Positions 27,269-37,341 of a DNA stretch of 64,000 nt are shown here, in pieces (the first letter of the stretch is position 1; each line of letters opens with the position of its first letter). The stretch spans positions 1 through 64,000 of the forward strand of contig NZ_NADJ01000034.1 of assembly GCF_002196705.1 (NCBI RefSeq). Direction: 5' to 3'. Under the pieces are notes generated by a model. The model saw only the letters and a list, made by a program, of their open reading frames with translations, did no database searches and was not told the origin of the DNA. The translations under genes and the position numbers were made by a program. This stretch comes from Desulfosporosinus sp. FKB. GTDB taxonomy: Bacteria > Bacillota > Desulfitobacteriia > Desulfitobacteriales > Desulfitobacteriaceae.

Positions 27269-28038
27269 AGCTGGAGGTGTGTTCCGCTGTTTGCGGATAC
27301 GGCAGGAGAGATGTGATAAAGGGAATTTCTTTCAGCGTTTCATCCAAGGAAATTTTTTGCCTGCTCGGTCCTAATGGGGTGGGCAAGACCACATTGTTTA
27401 AGACAGTGCTCGGTTTTTTGAAGCTGCGGGGAGGCTCAATTAACGTGGACGGAGAAGATATCAGCCAATGGTCAAGGAAAAAATATGCTCAGGTCATAGG
27501 TTATGTTCCCCAAACCCATACTCCTCCCTTTCCTTTCGCTGTTTCAGATGTGGTTATTATGGGACGGACGGCTCACCTGGGTTCTTTCTCAACTCCTGCC
27601 CTGGAGGACAGGATCATTGTCAGGGACGTAATGGAAGAGTTGGGTATAATGCATCTCAAAGACAGGATATATACGGAGATAAGCGGTGGTGAACGGCAGA
27701 TGGTCTTAATAGCCAGAGCCCTTGCTCAGCAGCCTCAGTTTCTTGTCATGGACGAACCGACTTCCAATCTTGATTTTGGCAACCAAATGCTGGTGCTTCG
27801 GCAGATCAGAAAGCTAAGCGCTAGGGGAATAGGAGTCATAATGACATCTCATTTCCCGGATCACGCCTTTTTATGCTCCTCAAAGGTAGCCCTGCTCCGT
27901 AAAGAAGGTTTTGAAATAGGCAGGCCCGACGAAATAGTGACGGAAGAAAACCTTCAGGAAGTATATGGCGTACGCGTAAAAATAACCAGCACGCCGGTGG
28001 CCGGTGGTTTGGTCAAGGCCTGCGTTCCACTGATTTAA
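27265..28038 (+). CDS. FecE-type ABC ATP-binding protein
   Basis: ATPase of the metal-chelate importer, 257 residues. Motifs are Walker A GPNGVGKT, signature ISGGERQMVLIARAL, Walker B FLVMDEPTSNLDFGNQ and an H-loop TSHFPDHAFL typical of the FecE/BtuD group. It follows an AAAGGAAGGAG site and overlaps the permease stop by four bases. It closes the operon; a terminator-like hairpin follows. Confidence 0.93.
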   Translation: MKLEVCSAVCGYGRRDVIKGISFSVSSKEIFCLLGPNGVGKTTLFKTVLGFLKLRGGSINVDGEDISQWSRKKYAQVIGYVPQTHTPPFPFAVSDVVIMGRTAHLGSFSTPALEDRIIVRDVMEELGIMHLKDRIYTEISGGERQMVLIARALAQQPQFLVMDEPTSNLDFGNQMLVLRQIRKLSARGIGVIMTSHFPDHAFLCSSKVALLRKEGFEIGRPDEIVTEENLQEVYGVRVKITSTPVAGGLVKACVPLI

Positions 28039-28057
28039 GGGAGGAAGATTTGGAATC

Positions 28058-28085
28058 ACCCAGGGGTAAATGCTCTTGGGTTTTC
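28058..28085. terminator. terminator between the importer operon and ggt
   Basis: ACCCAGGGG with CTCTTGGGT forms a stem followed by TTTTC on the + strand, lying between two convergent genes. Confidence 0.65.
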
Positions 28086-29693
28086 TTACCAGGCTGCGAC
28101 GCAACCGTCCGTACGCGGCTCTGTGGCACCGGCTAAAACGCCATGTTCATCACGCCATATTATCTCTCCGCGGCCAAAGCCACCTGAACCCAAAGCCCAT
28201 TTAATATCGTGACCTCTCCGAGCAAGGTCTTGAGCAATATGCTCAGGCAATTGATGCTCAATTTCTACTGTTTTTCCTTCGACCCATTGCCAGCGCGGAG
28301 CATCTAAAGCCGCTTGGGGGTTTAAAGCAAAATCCAGGCAATTCATGATAACCTGCACATGGCCTTGGGGTTGCATAAAGCCTCCCATCACTCCGAAAGG
28401 CCCTACAGCCTGTGAATCCTTGGTAAGAAAGCCGGGAATTATTGTGTGATATGGCTTTTTTCCTGGCCCCAGACAATTTGGATGTAAAGGATCAAGGGAG
28501 AAATTATGGCCTCGGTTATGTAAGGCGATACCCGTTCCGGGAACAACCAATCCGGACCCAAATCCCATATAGTTACTTTGTATATAGGAGACCATATTTC
28601 CTTTTGAATCAGCTGTTGCCAGATAAACAGTACCACCTCGATCAGGTGAACCTGGGGAGGGTAAAGCGGCTTTCTGGCTTATGAGTTGACGTCGTTTCGC
28701 CGCATAGGGTTCGGATAGCAGGTCTTCAACCCGCAAAGTCATATTTTTGGGGTCAGCGATAAATTTCTTTCCATCTGCAAAAGCAAGTTTAATTGCTTCA
28801 ATTTGTGTATGATAGGCTTCATTTCGATCCATTGTTGAAAAATCAAAGCCTTTAAGGATATTAAGAGCTAATAAAGCTACCAAGCCATGTCCATTTGGCG
28901 GCATCTCCCAAACATCATAACCGCGATAATTAACTTTAATTGGCTCGACCCATTCCGGTTGGAAAGAGGAGAGATCTTCCTGACGTAAAAAACCACCGGT
29001 TGTTCGTGAAAATTGGTCAATTTTTCTGGCCAGATCACCTTGATAGAAGGCTTGGGCCTTTGTATCGGCGATTATCTGCAGTGTCTGAGCATGGTCAGGT
29101 GATTGCCACATTTCGCCTATCTCAGGGGCTCTTCCTCGTGGGGCAAACGTTTCAAACCAATAACGGAATTTCTCACCCTTTAGTTCGTTGCTATATTCTT
29201 TAAACGCCGAATTCCAATAATACCCTAAAGTAGGAGAGATCGGATAACCACGTTCAGCATATTCTATCGCCGGACGTAAGACTTTGGTCAATGGCAACTC
29301 ACCGAAGCGCTCGGAAAGTGCAGCCCATGCAGCAGGTATGCCTGGAACGACAACAGGAAGCCAGCCATATTTAGGAATTTCATGATGGCCTGCTTTGGAT
29401 AGTTCTGATAGGGTTAAACTTTGAGGAGAGGGTCCGCTGGAATTGAGACCATAAATTTGATTGTTTACCCAAACCAGTGCAAAGGCGTCACCGCCAATGC
29501 CATTTGAGGTTGGCTCGACGACTGTAAGGCAGGCAGCTGTGGCTATTGCAGCATCTATAGCGTTACCGCCGCGTTTTAATATTTCCAAACCTGCTTGAGC
29601 TGCTAAAGGCTGCGAGGTAGCTACCATACCGTTACGAGCATAGACGGTCTGGCGTTTTGACGAGAAGGGATGGTATAACGGATCGTATTGCAT
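28086..29693 (-). CDS. ggt: gamma-glutamyltransferase, cytoplasmic YwrD-like
   Basis: Gamma-glutamyl transferase/hydrolase of about 535 residues. It is expected to cleave itself before Thr355, seen in DRGGTVYLATAD, which becomes the catalytic N-terminal nucleophile. Other family marks are GGNAIDAAIATAACLTVVEP, SNGIGGDAF and the FGVMGGFMQPQGHVQ segment of the small subunit. No signal peptide is present, as in Bacillus YwrD, so it is probably cytoplasmic. The start is ATG 29693, which has a GGAGGA site; an ATG five codons earlier lies within that site. It probably degrades gamma-glutamyl peptides. Confidence 0.92.
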   Translation of the reverse strand: MQYDPLYHPFSSKRQTVYARNGMVATSQPLAAQAGLEILKRGGNAIDAAIATAACLTVVEPTSNGIGGDAFALVWVNNQIYGLNSSGPSPQSLTLSELSKAGHHEIPKYGWLPVVVPGIPAAWAALSERFGELPLTKVLRPAIEYAERGYPISPTLGYYWNSAFKEYSNELKGEKFRYWFETFAPRGRAPEIGEMWQSPDHAQTLQIIADTKAQAFYQGDLARKIDQFSRTTGGFLRQEDLSSFQPEWVEPIKVNYRGYDVWEMPPNGHGLVALLALNILKGFDFSTMDRNEAYHTQIEAIKLAFADGKKFIADPKNMTLRVEDLLSEPYAAKRRQLISQKAALPSPGSPDRGGTVYLATADSKGNMVSYIQSNYMGFGSGLVVPGTGIALHNRGHNFSLDPLHPNCLGPGKKPYHTIIPGFLTKDSQAVGPFGVMGGFMQPQGHVQVIMNCLDFALNPQAALDAPRWQWVEGKTVEIEHQLPEHIAQDLARRGHDIKWALGSGGFGRGEIIWRDEHGVLAGATEPRTDGCVAAW

Positions 29694-29842
29694 TGTGTAT
29701 TCCTCCATTCAAAGTTTGCAATTAGGACATGGTGAAAGAAGGCTTCACTGGGTTGATAGTAATCCTACATTAATTATACAGGAAAAGTCGGATAGATAAT
29801 TATAACTCCTGATATTCTATTGATAAGAGAGGAGGTCATTAC

Positions 29843-30727
29843 GTGGATTCTTTAAAAACGATGAATGACGCATTAAATTATATTGAGGAGAACCTTACCA
29901 ATGATATTGATTTTAATGAAGTTTCGAGATTAGCTTTCTGCTCGGCGTATCATTTTCAAAGAATGTTTTCTTTCCTTGCTGGTATCACGCTTACAGAGTA
30001 CATTCGCCGCAGGCGACTTACCATTGCAGCCTTTGAACTTAATAATAGCAATATTAAAGTAATTGATGTGGCGATTAAATACGGATACAACTCCGCCGAT
30101 TCATTTACAAGAGCATTTCAAAACTTGCATGGGATAACTCCATCAGAAGCAAGGTTTAATGGTCAATTACTAAAAGCATATCCAAGAATGACCTTTCAAT
30201 TAGCAATAAAAGGAGGAAATGAATTGAACTATCGAATAGTAGAAAAAGAAGCATTTAGAATCATTGGTATCAAGAAAAGAGTTCCGATAATCTTTAATGG
30301 GGTTAATCCAGAGATTGCCTCTATGTGGAAAGGTCTAAATAAGGACATGATTTATAAACTTAATGAGCTTTCTAATGAGGAGCCATTGGGGATAATAAGT
30401 GCATCTATAAACTTTTCAGATGAACGCATGGAGGAAAAGGGAGAACTTGACCATTATATTGGCGTGGCGACAACAAGAGAATGCCCAGATAACCTTACAA
30501 AACTTGAAGTTTCTGCTTCAACATGGGCTGTTTTTCAATCTGAAGGGCTATTTCCAGATACTTTGCAAAATGTTTGGGGCCGTATTTATGCTGAATGGTT
30601 TCCGTCTTCAAATTATGAGCGTGCAGAGGGACCATCAATCTTATGGACCGAGCAAAAAAGAGATATGACATCATCAGCTTTCAGAAGTGAAATATGGATA
30701 CCGATTAGGAAAAACAATACTATTTAG
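29843..30727 (+). CDS. AraC-family regulator with GyrI-like C-terminal domain
   Basis: Transcription regulator of 294 residues starting at GTG after GGAGGT. Residues 1-105 carry the two AraC helix-turn-helix units ([18 protein letters not shown], then [18 protein letters not shown], ending TPSEAR). Residues from about 125 form a GyrI/Rob-like small-molecule binding domain ([18 protein letters not shown] to the end). Proteins of this layout usually respond to drugs or other small molecules. No target gene is evident nearby; the divergent ggt gene is a possibility. Confidence 0.9.
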   Translation: MDSLKTMNDALNYIEENLTNDIDFNEVSRLAFCSAYHFQRMFSFLAGITLTEYIRRRRLTIAAFELNNSNIKVIDVAIKYGYNSADSFTRAFQNLHGITPSEARFNGQLLKAYPRMTFQLAIKGGNELNYRIVEKEAFRIIGIKKRVPIIFNGVNPEIASMWKGLNKDMIYKLNELSNEEPLGIISASINFSDERMEEKGELDHYIGVATTRECPDNLTKLEVSASTWAVFQSEGLFPDTLQNVWGRIYAEWFPSSNYERAEGPSILWTEQKRDMTSSAFRSEIWIPIRKNNTI

Positions 30728-31032
30728 TCTCATTATTCGTATTTGCTGCCCTAGTATGCGTCAATTACAAAATCAATCGATCGGGCGTTCGCCTCTTTGC
30801 CGAAAACCAGCCGGTAGGCAATGGAATTATGGATCGCTCTTGCATAGTGCTAATACAAATGCCGTCCACTTTATGTAGTTGGACGGCATTTCCTTTTAGA
30901 ATTGAAAACTTTTTTGTATTGTCCATAACTATGAAGGTAACCGATTGTAGTATAGAGAATCTCTAAATATTGGTATGTCATCGAGTATGTTTTAATTTCA
31001 TACAGATATTCTGAGGAATGGAGGACTGAAAG
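30728..31032. other. 305-bp intergenic region with terminator
   Basis: A strong terminator occupies 30858-30896. No gene is supported in the rest. Confidence 0.5.
30858..30896 (+). terminator. terminator after the AraC/GyrI regulator
   Basis: AATGCCGTCCA and TGGACGGCATT form a perfect 11-bp stem with an 11-base loop, followed by TCCTTTT. Confidence 0.8.
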
Positions 31033-31982
31033 ATGGAAAAATACCCTTTACCCGAGGCTGATACCTGCAAGACATGGCAGAAACGACTTAAAGTAATATG
31101 TTTCATAGGGCTCGTTCTAATCATTTTTACCAGCCTTGGAATTAGTCTTGTATGCAATAGAGCAGGAAGTGCGGTTGAAAAAGATATTCTCTCAGTAGCA
31201 GAAGTTAGGCGCACCGTTGTGAATCCGGTTTGTCATTAACTTCAAATTCAATGGTGAACCCAGCTGACTACAAAATGGGTCAAGTTGAACCCCAAATTTA
31301 TGAAATCAAGAATTTTGATGGAATGCTATTTATCTATAAGTTTACTTCTATCGGGGAGCGGGACACAATCTATGATCAATGGCAAGACAATAATAAGAAA
31401 ATCAGTAATAGTTTATACTTAAATATGTTTTCGTCAAAATGGCAATATAATCGAGCCTACGCCGCCAAAAATACAATCATAGTTGTTTCTTTGAGTCAGT
31501 TTCCCGGCGAAGAGTATGCGCAGAAAATTTCACCGAGACTAAGGAACTTAGGTAAGGCAATTTTTTATAATTTAAATGAAGGACAACAAATCGTGTATCA
31601 AGGAGAAGGAAATAATTGGCGTGGAAAAGTCATAATAAATTACTACAATCACTTTTGGACAGATGATAAAGGGGTTCTCCGAGATGATTGCTGGAATCAT
31701 AGGCAACCCGTAATAGAGTTTAAAGGGGACCCAGGTAATATTCAGGGAGATTTTAGTTATGAATTTAAGTCTGCCATAGATGAATTTGGGGGAACGGACT
31801 CTAAGGGGTTTGATGCAAGCCGATTCACTAAAAATGATAGTGCTGCGAACTATGGTGGTGTAATACTTGGTTTTGGAGGGATAGGTGGGAGCGGGGCGAT
31901 GCCTCCAAAAGATAATGTTTATAGGCTTACGGTTAAATGGAATAACAAGCAGGAGACTTTTGATTTAAAGGATTCTGAATAA
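31033..31982 (+). pseudogene. membrane-anchored protein gene split by a probable frameshift
   Basis: The first frame (31033-31239) begins at ATG after GGAGGACTG and encodes a 68-residue piece with a single membrane segment (VICFIGLVLIIFTSLGISLV). A second frame, open from about 31211 to 31982, carries about 240 polar residues (NPADYKMGQVEPQIYEIK, later TKNDSAANYGGVILGFGG) but its first codons, TTG 31230 and ATG 31251, have no ribosome site. Together they read as one N-anchored extracytoplasmic protein of about 310 residues with a shift between 31211 and 31240. The family was not recognised. A sequencing error cannot be excluded. Confidence 0.55.
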
Positions 31983-32064
31983 GTAAGACAATATGTGTTT
32001 ATCTTTAGCTGAGCGAGTTCGCTTACCATGTGATTCACTGTTATTTACACTAGAACCTGACTGC

Positions 32065-32100
32065 AAAGAAACCCTCATCATTCGTGATGGGGGTTTCTTT
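32065..32100 (+). terminator. terminator after the frameshifted gene
   Basis: AAAGAAACCCTCATCA pairs with TGATGGGGGTTTCTTT around a TTCG tetraloop. A sister hairpin with the same core and loop lies at 47947-47975. The remaining intergenic sequence to 32479 shows no gene I can support. Confidence 0.85.
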
Positions 32101-32479
32101 TACGTAAACGATCAGTATGTACATTATTTCAACGGTGGTTATTGTAGTAGACTTGGTGAACGCGGATAGAAAAATGACATTAACCTGTAGCAGAAATGCC
32201 AATCCATAAAGTTAGTTTTTAGTATTAAAATTCTTATTCTGTTCTAATACTATTAAACGTTCTTTGATAGTGGACAACAACACAAAAAGTCCGCCATAGA
32301 GAGACAATGCTGTTTTTGTCTATTTTGAAACAATATGTATTAAGTTCTTAAAAGCTTTAAATCATTAAAGACTTGTATAAAAACGGTGTTGCATAATTAT
32401 TTTGATATTTGAATGCAAAATGCAGAATACTATAGAATGATGTCGAAATATTTAAATTTAAATTCAGGAGGTAAATTTA

Positions 32480-34405
32480 ATGGAAAAGAGAGGTCTGGAT
32501 CATTCGGCTTACGGTGGAGTCAATGGAGAAGATTATATTCCATACATACCTGCCAGCGAAGCCATGCCTGAAGTCACAGTAGTTTCGTTAGTCATGGGGG
32601 TTTTATTTGCCGCACTATTTGCTGCCGCCAATACATATCTCGGACTTAAGGTAGGAATGACAATTGCCGCTGGGATTCCATCGGCGGTCCTGGCTACCGG
32701 AATACTTAAAGGACTTTTCAAACACAACAATGTCTTAGAAGCTAACATGATTCAATCCATTGCCGCTATGGGTGAAGCTTTGGCGGGCGGGATAATTTTT
32801 ACGTTACCGGCTATTATTATTTGGGGGTTAGAGTTAAAATTATCAACGATCATAGTCGCTACATTGCTCGGGGGATTGATAGGTATTTTCTTCGTCGTTC
32901 CCTTGCGTAAATATCTGACGGTTGAAGAACACGGGAAACTTATTTTTCCTGAAAGTATGGCAGCTGCCGAAATCCTGGCTACCGGCAGTTCCGGCGGCAC
33001 CGGATTTAAGACGGTACTTACAGGTTTGTTGTATGGCGGCGGTTATAAACTGTTATCCGGTGGTTTTGCACTCTGGATGGAGGAACCGGAATGGACAATC
33101 AAACCCTTGCAGAGTACTGTCTTTGGTGTTGATACATTGGCATCGCTTGCCGGAGTCGGTTTTATCATCGGTATCGAAGCTGCTCTATACATGTTTGCCG
33201 GTGCACTGGTGGCCTGGTTCGGGTTAATCCCTTTAATTAAATACGTAGGTGCAGGGCTTACTACACCATTGTTCCCTTCCACGACCTTAATCTCGAAAAT
33301 GAGTGCTTCAGCGATCTGGAGCAGTTATATACGGTACGTGGGAGCAGGAGCTGTGGCTGCAGGTGGATTTATCAGTTTAGGCAGATCATTGCCCACGATT
33401 GGCCGCTCATTCAAATCAGCGATGGGGGGACTGGGAAAAGGAACTGTCAGCGATAAACGTACAGATATAGATGCGCCGATAATTTGGGTTATTGGGGCGG
33501 CAGTTTTTGTATTCCTTCTTGCTTGGTTATTGCCTATGATTTCTATCGGACCGATTGGGTCGCTTCTGGTGGTTATTTTTGCCTTCTTCTTTGCCGTGGT
33601 TTCTGCTCGGATGTGCGGAATTGTCGGGGCTTCCAATAATCCGGTGTCGGGAATGACCATCGCTTCCTTGCTGTTTATCACGGCTGTGTTAAAAGCTACA
33701 GGGTTAACTGGTCAGCAGGGGATGGTCGCTGCTATCCTGGCAGGTTCTATTGTCTGTATTGCCATTGCGGTGTCCGGTGATGCAGCCCAAGCTCTTAAGA
33801 CTACCCATATCATTGGGGGCACGCCGAAACGAGTGGAATTCAGCATGTATGCAGGTGTAGCTTTCGCCTCTGTTTTTTCCGGTTTGGTTTTGCTCATGCT
33901 AAATCATACTTACGGGATTGGTTCCGATGCTGTTGCTGCACCTCAGGCGACTTTGATGTCCATGGTTGTTAAAGGTGTTATGACAGGTCAGATACCCTGG
34001 ATTCTTGTTATTATCGGTGTTACGTTCGGAGTGATGTGCGCCTTAATGAGATTACCGGTTTTGCCGGTGGCACTTGGTCTCTATTTGCCGATTCATCTCA
34101 GTGCTGGTATCTTAGTAGGAGGTTTGATCAGAGTTTTTGTTGACCGGAAATTCCGTAACAATAGTGATCAATTAAAGGAAAAGGTGGAAAAAGGAATTCT
34201 GCTGGCCTCCGGGCTTGTCGCCGGGGATGCGATTATGGGCATCGTGATTGCGGTATTTGCTACGTTGAGTATTAATATCGGCTTTGGAGCTAATATTTTA
34301 CCGGGAATTACCGGCAGCCCATATACGGCAATGCTTCTTTATATTCTGTTAGCTGTCTGGATGTACCGGGTTACTGTCAAGAAAGATACGAAACAGAATG
34401 GGTGA
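32480..34405 (+). CDS. OPT-family oligopeptide transporter
   Basis: Large integral membrane protein of 641 residues with about 14-16 hydrophobic segments. It matches the prokaryotic OPT superfamily: EVTVVSLVMGVLFAALFAAAN near the start, then YLGLKVGMTIAAGIPSAVLA and PESMAAAEILATG, and GASNNPVSGMTIASLL. The ATG follows CAGGAGG. OPT proteins take up peptides or metal chelates by proton coupling. The next two genes, a PqqD-like protein and a PepV-type dipeptidase, follow with overlap or close spacing, which favours peptide uptake. Confidence 0.92.
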   Translation: MEKRGLDHSAYGGVNGEDYIPYIPASEAMPEVTVVSLVMGVLFAALFAAANTYLGLKVGMTIAAGIPSAVLATGILKGLFKHNNVLEANMIQSIAAMGEALAGGIIFTLPAIIIWGLELKLSTIIVATLLGGLIGIFFVVPLRKYLTVEEHGKLIFPESMAAAEILATGSSGGTGFKTVLTGLLYGGGYKLLSGGFALWMEEPEWTIKPLQSTVFGVDTLASLAGVGFIIGIEAALYMFAGALVAWFGLIPLIKYVGAGLTTPLFPSTTLISKMSASAIWSSYIRYVGAGAVAAGGFISLGRSLPTIGRSFKSAMGGLGKGTVSDKRTDIDAPIIWVIGAAVFVFLLAWLLPMISIGPIGSLLVVIFAFFFAVVSARMCGIVGASNNPVSGMTIASLLFITAVLKATGLTGQQGMVAAILAGSIVCIAIAVSGDAAQALKTTHIIGGTPKRVEFSMYAGVAFASVFSGLVLLMLNHTYGIGSDAVAAPQATLMSMVVKGVMTGQIPWILVIIGVTFGVMCALMRLPVLPVALGLYLPIHLSAGILVGGLIRVFVDRKFRNNSDQLKEKVEKGILLASGLVAGDAIMGIVIAVFATLSINIGFGANILPGITGSPYTAMLLYILLAVWMYRVTVKKDTKQNG

Positions 34406-34415
34406 GAATATATCT

Positions 34416-34781
34416 ATGATTAAGAAGAAAAACAGAGAAGATAATTATCTATGTTACATCCCATGGAAACAACACCAAAAATGGGAATCAAGAAACGGAA
34501 AAGTGTTTCTCTTCTTTGAACATGATAAACTGATTGAGAAGTTTGCTCGTTGGTTAGTGAAAAAGCCGAACATTAGTGATGTTGAATTGGATGAAGTAGG
34601 CTCGCAGGTTTGGTCCTATATTGATGGCAAGTGTACGGTGTTCGAGATCGGACAAAAACTGCAGAAACTCTTTGGGACTGAGTTTGATCCCAAGTATCAA
34701 AGACTAATTTCCTATTTGAACTATCTTAACAAAAAAGGCTGGATCTTGTTTAGGAGAGGTCCGCAGCTACAGGGGGATTAA
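34416..34781 (+). CDS. PqqD-family protein
   Basis: A small cytoplasmic protein of 121 residues. The segment VELDEVGSQVWSYIDGKCTV followed by FEIGQKL is a good match to PqqD, a peptide-binding winged-helix module that normally presents precursor peptides to radical SAM enzymes. No radical SAM gene or precursor peptide is present nearby. Start ATG 34416 has GGGTGAG nine bases upstream; ATG 34398, overlapping the OPT gene by eight bases, is an alternative. It lies between a peptide transporter and a dipeptidase, so it may bind peptides in that pathway. Confidence 0.75.
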   Translation: MIKKKNREDNYLCYIPWKQHQKWESRNGKVFLFFEHDKLIEKFARWLVKKPNISDVELDEVGSQVWSYIDGKCTVFEIGQKLQKLFGTEFDPKYQRLISYLNYLNKKGWILFRRGPQLQGD

Positions 34782-34783
34782 AG

Positions 34784-36175
34784 ATGGAACTAAACAAACA
34801 AATAGAACAAGATAAAAATGATCTGATTCAATCTGTTCAGGAACTTGTTCGAATCAGAAGTATCCAGGGTGAGGCACAGGAAGGTAAACCCTTCGGTGCT
34901 GACGTAGACGAAGCTCTTAATAAGGCGCTGGCAATTGCTGAGAAAATGGGATTCAGAACCGTTAATTTGGATGGCTTCATTGGATATGCCGAGTACGGTG
35001 AAGGGGAAGATTATGTAGGTATTCTCGGGCATCTTGATGTGGTGCCTGAAGGCGATGGCTGGCTTTATCCTCCTTATGCCGCGGAGATTCATGACGGGAA
35101 AATTTATGGACGAGGAACTATGGATGATAAAGCGCCGATTATAGCTGCCCTTTATGGCCTTAAAGCTATCAAGGATCTCCAGCTTCCACTGAAGCATAGG
35201 GTTAGAGTAATATTTGGCACGAATGAAGAAAGCGGTTGTCAGGAAATGGAGTATTATCTCTCCAAGGAAAAAGCACCGGTCTCCGGTTTTACCCCTGATG
35301 CTGAATATCCAATAATCTATGCCGAAAAAGGGATTACTTTTTTTGATTTGGTGAGAAAGCTGGAGGCAAACCACGAGGGTGACATTGTAATCAAGACTAT
35401 TAAGGGCGGACAACGAGCGAATATGGTGCCTGATTATTGTGAGGCACAAGTTGTGGCGAAGGATTCAGCAAAACTTATTAAAACCATTGAAGAATTTGCA
35501 GGCAGTACTGGTTATGCTGTCTTTGCAGAACCACAAGATAGGGGAGTAGTTATTAAGTCGAAGGGTGTTTCGGCTCATGGCAGCCTGCCTCATCTGGGCA
35601 AAAACGCCATCATGCAAATGATGCAATTGTTAGAGCAATTGCCGCTGGGTGACGATGACACAGCCAAATTTATTGCCTTCTTAAATAAGTATGTCGGGAT
35701 GGAGACGGACGGAAAATCATTTGGGGTTGACCTTGAGGACAAGGAGTCCGGAAAGCTGTCTTTCAATGTTGGGATTATTTCTTTAGAGGATAAAGAAGTG
35801 CGTTTGGGTTTAAATTTGCGTTATCCGGTGACCTTTTGCTTAGAGGATATGATGGATCTAATCTATAAACGCCTTGAGGGGACAGGGATCCAGGTTGAAC
35901 TAAATCTGCATCAAAAGCCTTTGTATTTTTCAGTTGATCACCCCTTAATTAAATCTTTGCAAAAAGTTTATACAGAACAGACCGGAAAGGAGGCCACGTT
36001 ATTAGCCATTGGCGGCGGTACTTATGCCAAAGAAATGCCTAATATTGTTGCCTTTGGGCCAATAATGCCTGGTGAGGAAGATCTTGACCATCAAGCTAAT
36101 GAATATATTAAGATAGAACATTTAGTACTTAATGCCAAGATCTACGCTCACGCCATATATGAATTAGCTAAGTAA
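34784..36175 (+). CDS. pepV: M20-family dipeptidase PepV
   Basis: Cytoplasmic zinc dipeptidase of 463 residues, the normal PepV length. Metal and catalytic residues are visible: His83 and Asp85 in GHLDVVPEG, the bridging Asp in RGTMDDKAP, the Glu-Glu pair in GTNEESGCQE, Asp in FTPDAEYP, and a C-terminal His in EEDLDHQANEY. A lid domain is inserted at about residues 180-340. It starts two bases after the PqqD-like gene stop. The enzyme would hydrolyse dipeptides brought in by the OPT transporter. Confidence 0.93.
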   Translation: MELNKQIEQDKNDLIQSVQELVRIRSIQGEAQEGKPFGADVDEALNKALAIAEKMGFRTVNLDGFIGYAEYGEGEDYVGILGHLDVVPEGDGWLYPPYAAEIHDGKIYGRGTMDDKAPIIAALYGLKAIKDLQLPLKHRVRVIFGTNEESGCQEMEYYLSKEKAPVSGFTPDAEYPIIYAEKGITFFDLVRKLEANHEGDIVIKTIKGGQRANMVPDYCEAQVVAKDSAKLIKTIEEFAGSTGYAVFAEPQDRGVVIKSKGVSAHGSLPHLGKNAIMQMMQLLEQLPLGDDDTAKFIAFLNKYVGMETDGKSFGVDLEDKESGKLSFNVGIISLEDKEVRLGLNLRYPVTFCLEDMMDLIYKRLEGTGIQVELNLHQKPLYFSVDHPLIKSLQKVYTEQTGKEATLLAIGGGTYAKEMPNIVAFGPIMPGEEDLDHQANEYIKIEHLVLNAKIYAHAIYELAK

Positions 36176-36210
36176 CATAAGACAATAATGTAATAATGCC
36201 TTGCAAACTG

Positions 36211-36260
36211 ATCCCGGTTTAACTTAAAGAAAGTTGAACCGGGATTTGATATGCTTTTTT
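36211..36260 (+). terminator. terminator after the OPT-PqqD-PepV operon
   Basis: ATCCCGGTTTAACTT pairs with AAGTTGAACCGGGAT (one wobble) with a short loop; TGCTTTTTT follows at 36252. The rest of the gap to 36541 holds nothing I can support. Confidence 0.85.
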
Positions 36261-36541
36261 ACCCGAATTTCAAACTATAAAAGAGATGAACGAGTGGGAA
36301 TGCCACGGCGGAAGGTGAAGAACAAAAAGGAATTAACATTAAAAAAGTAAATGATTTTAACGGGATGCTTTTTGATAAATTGTAGAGTAGTATGTTATGG
36401 AAGGTGTATCTCTGATGAAAGATATCATAAATGCTAATTTGATATTTAATCTTAATATATCTTGAAAGTTGGTGATAAAGTGAAGGATTGTATTGTGATT
36501 ACTGGAATAGTTAAATAAAGATCAAGGCTAAGGAGGATTTT

Positions 36542-37174
36542 ATGACTATTCCAGATGAAAAAATATACCCGCGGACTAATGACTTTAAAACAGTTTATTT
36601 AAAAAGTGTAATCACAAATCCCAATATCATCGTTGGCGATTATACAATGTATAATGATTTTGCTTCTGCCCCCACGCAATTTGAAAGAAATAATGTGCTA
36701 TATCACTATCCTATTAATACAGACAGATTGATTATTGGCAAATTTTGTTCTATAGCTTGTGGAGCAAAGTTTCTTTTTACCAGTGCCAATCACACTCTTA
36801 AATCACTTTCCACGTATCCATTTCCATTATTCTTTGAAGAATGGAATCTGGATAAAAAACATGTTACATCTGCATGGGATAATAAGGGTGATATTGTAAT
36901 TGGTAATGATGTTTGGATAGGATACGAAGCAGTCATCTTATCCGGGGTTCATATAGGTGATGGTGCAATCATCGGAACAAGAGCGGTTGTAACAAAGGAT
37001 ATACCTCCATATACAATTGTCGGCGGTATTCCCGCAAAAGAAATCAAAAAACGTTTTGATATAGAAACAATTAAAAAACTGCAGCAGATAAAATGGTGGA
37101 ATTGGTCTTTTGAAAAGATACAGAAATTTTTGCCTTATATTATGGATGGAGAAGTTGATAAGTTAACTCATTGA
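36542..37174 (+). CDS. CatB/Vat-type xenobiotic acetyltransferase
   Basis: A left-handed beta-helix acetyltransferase of 210 residues. It has [20 protein letters not shown] near the start, then [15 protein letters not shown] and [17 protein letters not shown], which includes the catalytic histidine of the SANH motif. Hexapeptide repeats follow ([32 protein letters not shown]) with [14 protein letters not shown] at the end. This pattern is that of chloramphenicol/streptogramin acetyltransferases, using acetyl-CoA. Many chromosomal members are uncharacterised, so resistance is only a possibility. The ATG follows AAGGAGGA. Confidence 0.88.
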   Translation: MTIPDEKIYPRTNDFKTVYLKSVITNPNIIVGDYTMYNDFASAPTQFERNNVLYHYPINTDRLIIGKFCSIACGAKFLFTSANHTLKSLSTYPFPLFFEEWNLDKKHVTSAWDNKGDIVIGNDVWIGYEAVILSGVHIGDGAIIGTRAVVTKDIPPYTIVGGIPAKEIKKRFDIETIKKLQQIKWWNWSFEKIQKFLPYIMDGEVDKLTH

Positions 37175-37254
37175 AATTTCCCATCCCATAATGGCATGAT
37201 GTGTGATGATTTGTGTAATAGTCATTTCATCTTTTATAGGGTATGCGTTAAATA

Positions 37255-37303
37255 ACAAAAAGCTGGTTTCTTCAAAGTGGAGGAACTGGCTTTTTGTATT
37301 TTT
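37255..37303 (+). terminator. terminator after the acetyltransferase gene
   Basis: ACAAAAAGCTGGTTTCTTC pairs with GAGGAACTGGCTTTTTGT, with ATTTTT after it. Confidence 0.75.
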
Positions 37304-37341
37304 GCGAGGGTATTTATTTTTAAGCTCAATAGGGAATGCTC

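Noticed and set aside
32000-32035. Fifth copy of the dispersed hairpin repeat
   Set aside because: Only TTTAGCTGAGCGAGTTCGCTT is similar; the left arm of the hairpin is missing, so the match may be chance.
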